Positions 6,826-13,811 of a DNA stretch of 13,811 nucleotides are shown piece after piece; position 1 is the stretch's first letter, and the number at the start of each line of letters is the position of its first letter. The DNA comes from JBCAWW01 sp045106675 (GTDB taxonomy: Bacteria > Bacteroidota > Bacteroidia > J057). The DNA is taken from NCBI GenBank assembly GCA_045106675.1, contig JBGCFA010000137.1:1-13811 (forward strand), given 5' to 3'. The translations under genes and the position numbers were made by a program. Under the pieces are notes generated by a model. That model was not told the origin of the DNA. It did no database searches and saw only the letters and a program-made list of their open reading frames with translations.

Positions 6826-8133
6826 ATGCCTCAAGATCGACGACGCTTTTTGCAGAAGCTTAGCTCATTATCTGCCGCTACTTTCATTAGTCCAACTCTA
6901 CTACCTGCACAAACTTCAGCTTTAGTAAAAAACCTTCAAGATTACGATCATTTGTCCCCAGAAGAGGCGGCAAGAGATGAGGATTATTGGCGAATTATAC
7001 AGCAAGCTTATACGAGTTCTCCCAACCTTATCAATCTCAATAATGCGGGTGTAAGTCCTCAAACGGCTGATGTACAAGCAAAGGTTCAGCTATATAATCA
7101 ACTCTCCAATGAAGCCCCTGGCTTCTATATGTGGCGTACTCTTGGGAGAATAAAACCCGTCATCAAACGCAAATTGGCACGACTGGGAGATTGTAGTCCA
7201 GACGAGATTGCCATCATGCGCAACGCTACAGAGGCACTTGAGACCATAATCATGGGATTGGACCTCAAAGCGGGAGACGAAATTTTGACTACGGAGCAAG
7301 ATTACCCGAGTATGCTCAATACGTTGGAGATGCGCGTTCGGCGCAGCGGTATCAAGCTCACTAAAATCAAACTACCCGTACCAATAGAGGACAATGATGA
7401 AATCCTCAAACATTTCGCTGCGGCAATAACCCCCAATACTAAAGCGATTTTGTTTTGCCATATCATCAATATGACGGGTCAAGTACTTCCGGCACAAGCA
7501 CTCTGTCAACTGGCGCGAGAACAAGGGATTTACTCAATAGTCGATGGGGCACATAGTTTTGCCCATTTAGATTTCAGTATTGGGGACTTAGGCTGTGATT
7601 TCTTTGCTACGAGCTTGCACAAATGGCTTTCGGCTCCTTTTGGAACTGGAATGCTTTATGTGAATCCAGATCGAATCAGCGAGCTTTGGCCTTTGCATGG
7701 ATATCCAGTTGAGGAGCATGACAAAATTAGCAAGTTTGAACATCTTGGGACGAGGCCTTTTTCCAACGAGATGGCAATCAGTGAGGCCATTGACTTTCAT
7801 GATATGATCGGCATTGCTCGTAAAGAAGCTCGCCTACGTTATCTGAAAGAATACTGGATCACCAATTTGATTGATGTAAAAGGATTTCGCCTGATTAGCC
7901 CCCGCAAAAAGGAGTTTAGTTGCGGCATCGCTACTTTCCAATTAGGTGATTGGGAGCCCGCCCAACTCTCTCGAGAACTAGTCAGTTATCACCAAATCTA
8001 CGTTACTGCCTTTGAACATGAGGCAGTTCAGGGCGTCAGGATTTCCCCTCACGTATATACCAGTCTAAACGATTTAGATTTATTTATTAAGGCAGTCAAA
8101 AAGATTGCCGCCCAAAGCACGAAGAATGAATAA
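6826..8133 (+). CDS. Tat-exported class V aminotransferase (isopenicillin-N epimerase-like PLP enzyme)
   Basis: A 435-residue fold-type I PLP enzyme. The N terminus carries a twin-arginine motif, DRRRFLQK (4-11), followed by a hydrophobic stretch with an LPAQ cleavage site near residue 29, so it is probably exported folded with its cofactor by the Tat system. The class V aminotransferase domain covers about 60-430: LNNAG (71-75) at the start, NATEALE (133-139) in the cofactor phosphate region, the PLP-ring aspartate in IVDGAH (D240) and the Schiff-base lysine in TSLHKW (K266). This architecture matches the 'aminotransferase class V/isopenicillin N epimerase' group, which includes cysteine desulfurase relatives. 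There is no conserved active-site Cys loop typical of desulfurases, so transaminase, epimerase or lyase activity on an amino-acid-like substrate is more likely. Its stop codon overlaps the start of nudK. Confidence 0.9.
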   Translation: MPQDRRRFLQKLSSLSAATFISPTLLPAQTSALVKNLQDYDHLSPEEAARDEDYWRIIQQAYTSSPNLINLNNAGVSPQTADVQAKVQLYNQLSNEAPGFYMWRTLGRIKPVIKRKLARLGDCSPDEIAIMRNATEALETIIMGLDLKAGDEILTTEQDYPSMLNTLEMRVRRSGIKLTKIKLPVPIEDNDEILKHFAAAITPNTKAILFCHIINMTGQVLPAQALCQLAREQGIYSIVDGAHSFAHLDFSIGDLGCDFFATSLHKWLSAPFGTGMLYVNPDRISELWPLHGYPVEEHDKISKFEHLGTRPFSNEMAISEAIDFHDMIGIARKEARLRYLKEYWITNLIDVKGFRLISPRKKEFSCGIATFQLGDWEPAQLSRELVSYHQIYVTAFEHEAVQGVRISPHVYTSLNDLDLFIKAVKKIAAQSTKNE

Positions 8134-8707
8134 TGATCGCATAAAAATCACCAATCAAGAAGTCCTTTCGGACAATTGGTATACGCTCAACAAGATCACC
8201 TACGAATATCAGAGGCCAGATGGCCAATGGGAAACCCAAGCCAGAGAAGCTTATGATCGGGGTAATGGAGCAACGATCTTACTTTACAATCCCAGCCAGA
8301 AAACCGTCATTCTCACTCGTCAATTTCGCATGCCTACTTATGTCAACGGCAATGATAGCGGCATGATGATCGAAGCCTGTGCTGGCTTACTCGACAAAGA
8401 CAATCCTGAGGACTGTATCCGCAAAGAGACCGAGGAGGAAACCGGCTACAAAGTCTCCAATGTCAAAAAGATATTCGAATCCTATATGTCTCCCGGCTCG
8501 GTAACGGAGATTCTTTACTTCTTCGTGGCCGAATACACTGCTGACATGAAGGTGAGTGATGGGGGCGGCCTCGATGAGGAACAAGAAAACATAGAAGTCC
8601 TAGAACTTGATTTTGATGTAGCCCTCGGTATGATTGCTTCGGGCGAGATCAATGATGGCAAGACGATCATGCTCTTGCAGTATGCCAAGATTCATGGATT
8701 GGTGTGA
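8126..8707 (+). CDS. nudK: NudK-type Nudix hydrolase (GDP-mannose/ADP-sugar pyrophosphatase)
   Basis: A 193-residue Nudix hydrolase closely resembling E. coli NudK in length and motif wording. The family reaction is Mg-dependent cleavage of GDP-mannose, and related nucleotide sugars, to sugar-1-phosphate and NMP in the cytosol. Supporting segments are YDRGNGATILLY (43-54), LTRQFRMPTYVNG (63-75), the Nudix helix within CAGLLDKDNPEDC and KETEEETGY (100-108, with the metal-binding glutamates E101, E104 and E105), SPGSVTE (122-128), and the C-terminal GEINDGKTIMLLQY (173-186). The canonical Nudix Arg is Lys here (K100). I start it at ATG 8126, whose ATGAATAA overlaps the aminotransferase stop by 8 bp and implies translational coupling; starting at 8105 would add seven residues inside the upstream gene. 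There is no signal peptide, so the coupled genes act in different compartments. Confidence 0.85.
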   Translation: MNNDRIKITNQEVLSDNWYTLNKITYEYQRPDGQWETQAREAYDRGNGATILLYNPSQKTVILTRQFRMPTYVNGNDSGMMIEACAGLLDKDNPEDCIRKETEEETGYKVSNVKKIFESYMSPGSVTEILYFFVAEYTADMKVSDGGGLDEEQENIEVLELDFDVALGMIASGEINDGKTIMLLQYAKIHGLV

Positions 8708-8712
8708 TAAAA

Positions 8713-8750
8713 TTACCGTAGGTTCGGCTTGCAAGCTGAACCTACGGTAA
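8713..8750. repeat. 38-bp near-perfect palindromic repeat, copy A
   Basis: A 38-bp palindrome centred between 8731 and 8732, running from TTACCGTAGG to CCTACGGTAA. Every base pairs except 8726/8737, which is a G-T opposition (G-U in RNA). GTAG (8718-8721) and CTAC (8742-8745) head and tail the inner stem, as in REP-type elements. It lies between the convergent ends of nudK and the serine hydrolase and may act as a two-way terminator. A tail, AACCGAACC (8750-8758), is shared with copy B. Confidence 0.75.
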
Positions 8751-8771
8751 ACCGAACCCACAGCAGGATCG

Positions 8772-10451
8772 TCAATTTATTTTTGCAAAGTATAGATTCC
8801 GGACTCGGCCATTAGAAGCGCTAAAGCCGGTGATCACATTTTGGGAATCTCTGATAAATTTGACTTCTCCAAAAAACCATTCATCGCTAACAAACACATC
8901 TTCTTTCATCAGATCTAAAGAGAAATCGCTCAATCTGCGGTGAGTGACTATTAGCTTACCTTCAACAATGGTAAAATGGTAGGTAGTTGATAGTTCTTCA
9001 CTATAAAAATCTCCCGTATAATCTGTCAGATTAACAGCTGCTTTATCAAATTTTTGCAGTCGCGGAGCTTCGGTTATTTGACCTCCTTGATGTACTTTGA
9101 TAGATTCAACGGGCTTCCCTTCATTAGGGACAAATTCGATTTTGGCATCGACTCCTACAAGCGTAAATTCTGTTTTTGATAAAGGCTTCATTTCAACCAC
9201 TTCTTGTCCAGTTGCGAAGGCAAACAATTGTCCGTTTTCCTCCTTCACATTTATCAAGAAACTCGGTTGAAACTCATATTCACCTACATAGGTGTCTAAT
9301 AACTTTTGATCGATGACGATATTTTCGGAAGTACTTTCCGCTTTTGGTTCTTCTTTTTCCGTTTCGATTTTATCTTTCAGATAGATATCTGCAAGCTGAT
9401 GAGCGATACCAGTTGCGTTGAACTCTGCGGCATTACTAAAAACGATTATAGATATCTTTTCATCTGGAAAACGACTTAAATAGGCGCGATACCCAGCATC
9501 AGCCCCACCATGTTGTATTTCAGATAGCCCTTTATATTCGCCAACAAATTGTCCCAACGCTCCCCCAAAAGTTTTGCCGTTATTAAGCACTGCCAGCGTA
9601 TTCATCTTCTTGATTATCGCAGCATCGCCCACTTTGGGATTTGAGAAATTCATAGCCCATTGGCTTAAATCTTCTACAGTGGTAAATAAGCTAGTGGCCC
9701 CTACGGTTGCATAACTCAAAACGCTTTTCTTTAAACTCCCATCAACCAAATAATAGGAGTACGCTCGATTCTTCACAATCTTTTCGTGGTCATCATAAAA
9801 GAGGCTGTTGTCCATACCCAAGGGCTCAAAAATCCGCGCATTCGTAAACTCAGCAAATGATTGACCGGAAACCCTAGCCACGACCTCTGCTAATAGCGTA
9901 AATCCAGTATTGCAATAGGTGAACTCCTCTCCGGGTTTAAAATTGAGCTCTTTTTGCTGACTGATTAGTTTCAGTACCTGCTCAGTGGTGATGACATCAT
10001 CCAGACGCCAGCCTGCCATAGCGAGTAGATTCCATTGATCTCTTAACCCACTTGTATGCGTGGCTAAATGTCTCAATGTAATAGGAGTACCAAAATCAGG
10101 TACTTCTGGGATATAATCCCTGATATCATCGTCTAAACTTAGCTTCCCATCTTTCTCTAACAGTAAAATAGAAAATGCAGTAAACTGCTTGGAAATGGAT
10201 GCAATATGAAAAATCGTGGATGGGCTATTCGGGATATTGTATTCGAGATTAGCTAAACCATAGCCTTTTTTATAGACGATCTCACCATCCTTAACGACCG
10301 CAACTGCAGCACCAGGCCCATCATTCTGATCCCATGCAGCAAAAATTTCATCAATCTCTTTGGACACTCTCTCATCTACTTGAGCTGGCAAACAACTAAA
10401 CTGCAATAGCAAACAAAGAGAGAGGATTAATTTGAGTTTCAGGTGTTTCAT
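8772..10451 (-). CDS. Secreted serine hydrolase, class C beta-lactamase fold with C-terminal extension
   Basis: A 559-residue exported serine hydrolase. Residues 1-24 form a signal peptide ending LPAQ; C20 is not in a convincing lipobox because Q-F-S precedes it. The beta-lactamase/penicillin-binding-protein-like domain (about 28-355) has all three hallmarks: S85-I-S-K88 in FHIASISKQF, Y179-C-N181, and H314-G-G316, which replaces the KTG box as in esterase-like members. Residues 360-378 are a Glu/Lys/Ser-rich linker. Two beta-rich repeats follow (about 380-460 and 475-559, each starting with a YxGEY- or YTGDF-like motif), consistent with the DUF3471-type or lipocalin-like tail of this family. 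The likely substrate is a peptide, amide or ester outside the cytoplasm; it is not a proven beta-lactamase. The gene is flanked on both sides by copies of the same palindromic repeat and lies 84 bp after the PVC-type gene on the same strand. Confidence 0.9.
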   Translation of the reverse strand: MKHLKLKLILSLCLLLQFSCLPAQVDERVSKEIDEIFAAWDQNDGPGAAVAVVKDGEIVYKKGYGLANLEYNIPNSPSTIFHIASISKQFTAFSILLLEKDGKLSLDDDIRDYIPEVPDFGTPITLRHLATHTSGLRDQWNLLAMAGWRLDDVITTEQVLKLISQQKELNFKPGEEFTYCNTGFTLLAEVVARVSGQSFAEFTNARIFEPLGMDNSLFYDDHEKIVKNRAYSYYLVDGSLKKSVLSYATVGATSLFTTVEDLSQWAMNFSNPKVGDAAIIKKMNTLAVLNNGKTFGGALGQFVGEYKGLSEIQHGGADAGYRAYLSRFPDEKISIIVFSNAAEFNATGIAHQLADIYLKDKIETEKEEPKAESTSENIVIDQKLLDTYVGEYEFQPSFLINVKEENGQLFAFATGQEVVEMKPLSKTEFTLVGVDAKIEFVPNEGKPVESIKVHQGGQITEAPRLQKFDKAAVNLTDYTGDFYSEELSTTYHFTIVEGKLIVTHRRLSDFSLDLMKEDVFVSDEWFFGEVKFIRDSQNVITGFSASNGRVRNLYFAKIN

Positions 10452-10474
10452 ATAGCTGCTGGTTTTTAGATATT

Positions 10475-10527
10475 CACCGTAGATTCAGCTTGCAAGCCAA
10501 ATCTACTCACAAACCGAACCTACGGTG
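10475..10527. repeat. Palindromic repeat, copy B, with terminal inverted repeats
   Basis: A diverged, apparently fuller version of the repeat at 8713. The outer arms CACCGTAGATTC (10475-10486) and GAACCTACGGTG (10516-10527) pair at 11 of 12 positions. Inside, GTAGATTCAGCTT (10479-10491) pairs with AAGCCAAATCTAC (10494-10506), with two mismatches. It shares GCTTGCAAGC and the AAACCGAACC tail with copy A, in the same orientation. It fills most of the 84-bp gap between the PVC-type gene and the serine hydrolase. Confidence 0.7.
10498..10505 (-). promoter_or_regulatory. Perfect -7-like box inside palindrome copy B
   Basis: Read on the minus strand this octamer is TAGATTTG, an exact match to the Bacteroidota TAnnTTTG -7 box, pointing at the serine hydrolase start 46 bp away. 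No clear TTTG -33 partner sits at the expected 19-20 nt upstream, so this is only a candidate. Confidence 0.25.
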
Positions 10528-10535
10528 TCATAAAA

Positions 10536-13500
10536 TTATTGCAAATCGTTCACATTATAATAACCCTTAAAATCCTTAGTCGCCTCACGCACTTTAGCGA
10601 CCTCAGCTTCTGTAACGACGGATGCTTCATTGCCAAATGAGTTACGCACATAGGTCAATACTCCCGCCATCTCTTTGTCATTGAGCAGCCCACGATAAGG
10701 CGTCATCGGCACTTGTCCGGGGTAAGTCTTCCCAGCCACTTCTATCGGTCCCATCAAGCCATTGAGCGCGATTTTGATCAAGCGTTCTTTATCCTCTAAC
10801 ACCCATTTTGTGCCAGCCAAAGGTGGGAATTGCGAGGCCGATAAGCCTTTCCCATCTGCTTGATGACAAGTTTGGCAATAACCATCACGGCTATAAATTT
10901 CTTTACCCAATTTAAAACTAGCGAGATCAGCTCCTTTGAGCTTGGTATTGAGAGTTTCTGCTTCTTTTTTCTCGTTGAGCGAGACGCCATTGAGGTGAGC
11001 CATCGCGGTTTGGTGTACGGGTTTGAGCCATTCATCCAGTGGTTTTTTAGCTGCCTCTGCGAGAACGCTTTCCCCCGATGCTTTGGGTAGCCAAGACGCA
11101 TACACTACTGCTTCCATACGTACCCGACCCGATTCATCGGCCGCTGCTACTGTAAGCAATTCATCACGATCCGTAAAGAGGTGTCCTGTATAACGTAGCA
11201 CTCTCACTGCCGCTGCGCGAACGCGATAGTCCTTAGCCTTGAGCAATTGACGCAACAAATCCTGATCCACTGCATTCATGCTCCAACTCACCCACAATGC
11301 TTCTAACAATTGGCCTTCATTTTCCGGGTTTTCCCGATCAATAGAAGCTACCCAAGTATCAAGCTGGCCCAATACTTCTTTGCTATCACGTCCTCTCAAC
11401 TCTCTGCGAGAACGATAACGACTACGATACTCCGGCAATTTGAGATTGTCCAATAAGGTCTCGATACTAGCCCCTACAATCTCTGCTGGTTCAACCAAAG
11501 GACGAGAAGGATACGTAATGCGATAGATACGACCATGCTTGTGATCTCTCAAAGGATCACGCGCATTGTGCTGCATATGGCCGATCAAGACATTATGCCA
11601 ATCGATCAAGTAAAGTGAGCCATCTGGCGCAAATTCCATATCCACCGGACGAAAATTAGGATCAGTACCCACCACCAAGTCCTGACGATGCTTGGTCATA
11701 TAACCAGTGCCACTATCCATCATCTGGTGTTGCTTCATCCCCAAAAAGCCAATATCATTATTGATCAACAGATCACCTTGCACTTCTTCGGGGAAGTGGC
11801 GACTAGACACAAACTCCAAACCAGAAGTCGGACGCACACGATGGGCATCTTCGATCAGATTGAAAGATTTATGATGACTCACGCCATAAAGAGACTTCAC
11901 TGAACCCGGCAGCATCCAGCGCACATCTGGACCAGAGGTTTCGGCAAAGAAGTTCTGCCCCCATTGGTCAAAGGCAATGCCCCAAGGATTAGGGATCGGA
12001 ATCTGAGCCACTCGTTCGAGATGGCGACGTTGCGGGCTATAGCGATAAAAGCCGCCGTTTGTGCCACGCACTGGACCATAAGGGGTTTCCACATTGGTAT
12101 GCAGAAATACGCCCTCACCCATATAAATCGCTCCCGAAGGATCAGCACAAAAAGCACTGATCACATGGTGCGTATCATGATCGTCAAAACCGCTGAGAAG
12201 AATCTCTTGCTTGTCTGCCTTATCGTCGCCATCAGTATCGGTCAATAAGATCAGATTGGTACCTTGTGACACATAAACTCCTTCTGGTGCAAATTCAAAA
12301 CCAACTGGGATATGTAGTCCATCCGCAAAAGTGGTTTGCTTATCTGCTTTGCCATCACCATCAGTATCTTCGAGGATGATCAGCTTATCGTCAGGTTTAG
12401 GATCGCCAGGCTTCCAATGCGGATAGGTCGGCATCACTGCTACCCAAAGTCGTCCCTTATTATCAAAGGAAATTTGCACCGGATTGGCGAGATCATTGAA
12501 CTCTTCCTCGGAGGCAAAAAGCTCGATTTGGTAGCCATCTGGAACGCTTAGTTTATCAAGTGCGTCTTGTCCGTATAGGTATTCAGGATTGCCATTTTTA
12601 TTGGATGCTTTGTAGTTGGTTTCGACCGCTGGCAGCGAACGAGTCTCCTTATCGGCTGCGACTAGGTCCATTTTCTGCCCTTGGTTGGCTTGCCAGATCG
12701 CTTCGTCACGCAAACTGATCATTTGGCGGATTTTCTCAATCTCCGCTGGGTAGTTGTCTGGTCCAAAAGGATTGTAACGTCGCCCGAAGACATGCACGCC
12801 ATTGGGTGCTTTGATGTCATTGTGCCAATACCAGTTTTTTTCCATCACAGCAGCGTGAATCATCTCTTGATTCGCGCTCGCCTCTGCTTTTTCACTGCCA
12901 AATACTCCGTCGGCCAAGCGTTCCGCGAAGCGGGCATAAGCATCATCAGTAAGCTGGAAGCCGTCGATGGTCATATACTCCTGCGTAGAACGATACCACT
13001 CTTGGCTAGGCGCAAAAACATCCAAAAAGATCACTTTATTCGCCGTGGCTACTTCCTTCATTGCGGTAGTATAGCGGGCGAGATTGACGTTTTCGACTTT
13101 GCCATTGGGCAAATCATGATCAGCACTCAAATCTTCAAAGGCAGTAGGGGAGACCAAAGCCAATTGAGGGGGAGCACTGCCATTATAGTTTTGAGCGAGG
13201 ACATGCTTGACATAAGCGTCTAGCTCTGCCTTATAGTTGGCGAGGCCAGCATCCCCCGCAAAGGATTCGCTATACCCAAAAAAGGCCCCGATAATATCCG
13301 CTTCGAGCAGTTTGAGCCATTCGTCGGGTGTCTCTAGGTGGCCTCTGCTGCCCGATTTGCGTGCTAGCTCAGTATGAAAAGTATACGCACCCGGAAAAGC
13401 CCAAGGTTCAACTCGCCCAGAGTGAGGACGAAAGCCGGGCGTATTACCGCCGTCGCACATATTGCGGATCACCAACTGACTGTCAGGATAGCGCATCTGC

Positions 13501-13673
13501 ATTTCGGTCTCAAAGTGACCGTAATTCATCATGCGAGAACCGAGATTGTTGCCCACTAGGACGATATGAGCGCCTTTGTGGACGGAGAGACGGGGACCTT
13601 CGGGCTCGCTGCAATGGGTGAGTAGTAGCAAACCGGCGAGTAGTCCCACCCAAGTCAAGGGAAGAAGTTTCAT
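10536..13673 (-). CDS. PVC-type heme-binding CxxCH lipoprotein: SGNH-like / beta-propeller dehydrogenase / HEAT / cytochrome c fusion
   Basis: A 1045-residue envelope protein. The N terminus is a lipoprotein signal ending LLLLTHC21, followed by SEPEG, an acidic stretch typical of surface-exported Bacteroidota lipoproteins. Residues about 34-258 resemble an SGNH/GDSL hydrolase, but the expected Gly-Asp-Ser is GNNLGS (41-46), and the terminal DxxH block reads DGFQL (237-241) with Gln. Residues about 375-720 form the PVC-type membrane-bound dehydrogenase beta-propeller (DGYQIELFASEEEFNDLANP; GRLWVAV; two DTDGD calcium-type loops at 436-440 and 479-483; HGRIYRITY at 713-721). Residues about 780-895 look like HEAT repeats (DYRVRAAAVRVL). 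The end is a cytochrome c domain with heme motif C933-QTC-H937 and candidate axial Met in VPMTPYRG. The family is linked to extracellular sugar or organic substrate oxidation in Planctomycetes, Verrucomicrobia and Bacteroidota; the exact substrate is unknown. Confidence 0.9.
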   Translation of the reverse strand: MKLLPLTWVGLLAGLLLLTHCSEPEGPRLSVHKGAHIVLVGNNLGSRMMNYGHFETEMQMRYPDSQLVIRNMCDGGNTPGFRPHSGRVEPWAFPGAYTFHTELARKSGSRGHLETPDEWLKLLEADIIGAFFGYSESFAGDAGLANYKAELDAYVKHVLAQNYNGSAPPQLALVSPTAFEDLSADHDLPNGKVENVNLARYTTAMKEVATANKVIFLDVFAPSQEWYRSTQEYMTIDGFQLTDDAYARFAERLADGVFGSEKAEASANQEMIHAAVMEKNWYWHNDIKAPNGVHVFGRRYNPFGPDNYPAEIEKIRQMISLRDEAIWQANQGQKMDLVAADKETRSLPAVETNYKASNKNGNPEYLYGQDALDKLSVPDGYQIELFASEEEFNDLANPVQISFDNKGRLWVAVMPTYPHWKPGDPKPDDKLIILEDTDGDGKADKQTTFADGLHIPVGFEFAPEGVYVSQGTNLILLTDTDGDDKADKQEILLSGFDDHDTHHVISAFCADPSGAIYMGEGVFLHTNVETPYGPVRGTNGGFYRYSPQRRHLERVAQIPIPNPWGIAFDQWGQNFFAETSGPDVRWMLPGSVKSLYGVSHHKSFNLIEDAHRVRPTSGLEFVSSRHFPEEVQGDLLINNDIGFLGMKQHQMMDSGTGYMTKHRQDLVVGTDPNFRPVDMEFAPDGSLYLIDWHNVLIGHMQHNARDPLRDHKHGRIYRITYPSRPLVEPAEIVGASIETLLDNLKLPEYRSRYRSRRELRGRDSKEVLGQLDTWVASIDRENPENEGQLLEALWVSWSMNAVDQDLLRQLLKAKDYRVRAAAVRVLRYTGHLFTDRDELLTVAAADESGRVRMEAVVYASWLPKASGESVLAEAAKKPLDEWLKPVHQTAMAHLNGVSLNEKKEAETLNTKLKGADLASFKLGKEIYSRDGYCQTCHQADGKGLSASQFPPLAGTKWVLEDKERLIKIALNGLMGPIEVAGKTYPGQVPMTPYRGLLNDKEMAGVLTYVRNSFGNEASVVTEAEVAKVREATKDFKGYYNVNDLQ

Positions 13674-13742
13674 AGTAGTAGTTTATGTCTGAGGGGATTT
13701 TGGTTTGAGTTTTTCCCTTCTCGATAGCTAATTTTCCTGATC

Positions 13743-13799
13743 GGTAGGGACGTATTGCATACGTCCTGATGATGTGGGCGTATGCAATACGCCCCTACC
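13743..13799. repeat. REPIN-like element: two inverted GTAG-headed REP hairpins
   Basis: Left unit: GTAG (13744-13747), then stem GGACGTAT (13748-13755), loop TGC, and stem ATACGTCC (13759-13766). After a 9-nt spacer, the right unit is the inverse: GGGCGTAT (13776-13783), loop GCA, ATACGCCC (13787-13794), CTAC (13795-13798). The two units are reverse complements apart from one base pair, A-T in the left stem and G-C in the right. The GTAG head plus hairpin, doubled in inverted orientation, is the definition of a REPIN mobilised by RAYT transposases. It lies about 70 bp upstream of the PVC-type gene start. No RAYT gene is in the window. Confidence 0.8.
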
Positions 13800-13811
13800 C
13801 AATGCACCGCA

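Noticed and set aside
8772..10451. True class C beta-lactamase (antibiotic resistance gene)
   Set aside because: The third motif is HGG rather than KTG, and the long C-terminal beta-rich extension is typical of generic serine hydrolases/esterases, not AmpC.
12681..13223. 180-codon open frame on the plus strand, opposite the PVC-type gene
   Set aside because: It is fully antisense to a strongly supported lipoprotein gene and its translation has no recognisable motif; it is a shadow frame.
13743..13799. Possible CRISPR repeat or rho-independent terminator
   Set aside because: There are only two units, in inverted rather than direct orientation, with a 9-nt spacer and no U-tract; the REPIN explanation fits better.

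Overview
The window looks like chromosomal DNA of a Bacteroidota bacterium, most likely a Saprospiria-type environmental lineage. This is inferred from protein character, not from a marker gene. Many products have short secretion signals ending in A-Q or a Cys lipobox. There is a giant PVC-type heme-binding (CxxCH) lipoprotein, a stand-alone secreted DUF4159 protein and a Tat-exported class V aminotransferase. Shine-Dalgarno sequences are weak or absent. I see no rRNA, tRNA, CRISPR array, integrase, transposase gene or prophage gene.

Layout. 44-349 (-) is a small zinc-ribbon protein, divergent from 559-1641 (+), a Bcs1-like AAA ATPase. A membrane-anchored class C beta-lactamase-fold hydrolase (1661-3019, +) follows only 19 bp later. 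About 370 bp without a gene separates it from an aldo/keto reductase (3391-4386, +) and an exported endonuclease/exonuclease/phosphatase-fold protein (4504-5301, +). The latter converges on a secreted DUF4159 protein (5341-6009, -), which is divergent from a secreted/membrane Bacteroidota hypothetical protein (6098-6706, +). Next come a Tat-exported PLP enzyme (6826-8133, +) and a NudK-type Nudix hydrolase (8126-8707, +) that overlap by 8 bp. The right part is on the minus strand: a secreted serine hydrolase (8772-10451) and, upstream of it, a 1045-residue lipoprotein fusing an SGNH-like domain, a beta-propeller dehydrogenase-type domain, a HEAT-like region and cytochrome c (10536-13673).

How the genes fit together. 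This is mostly ordinary accessory and housekeeping content, with a strong bias to exported hydrolases and oxidoreductases (five or six secreted enzymes), consistent with scavenging of complex organic matter. Only two tight gene pairs suggest shared expression: AAA ATPase plus serine hydrolase, and aminotransferase plus nudK. No complete multi-gene system such as a defence island, polysaccharide utilisation locus or biosynthetic cluster can be assembled from what is visible.

The most distinctive non-coding signal is short palindromic repeats. A REPIN-like element (two inverted GTAG-headed hairpins with a compensatory base-pair change) lies at 13743-13799. A different palindromic family is present as two diverged copies that bracket the serine hydrolase gene (8713-8750 and 10475-10527). 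A pair of mutually exclusive hairpins sits directly in front of the aminotransferase start codon.
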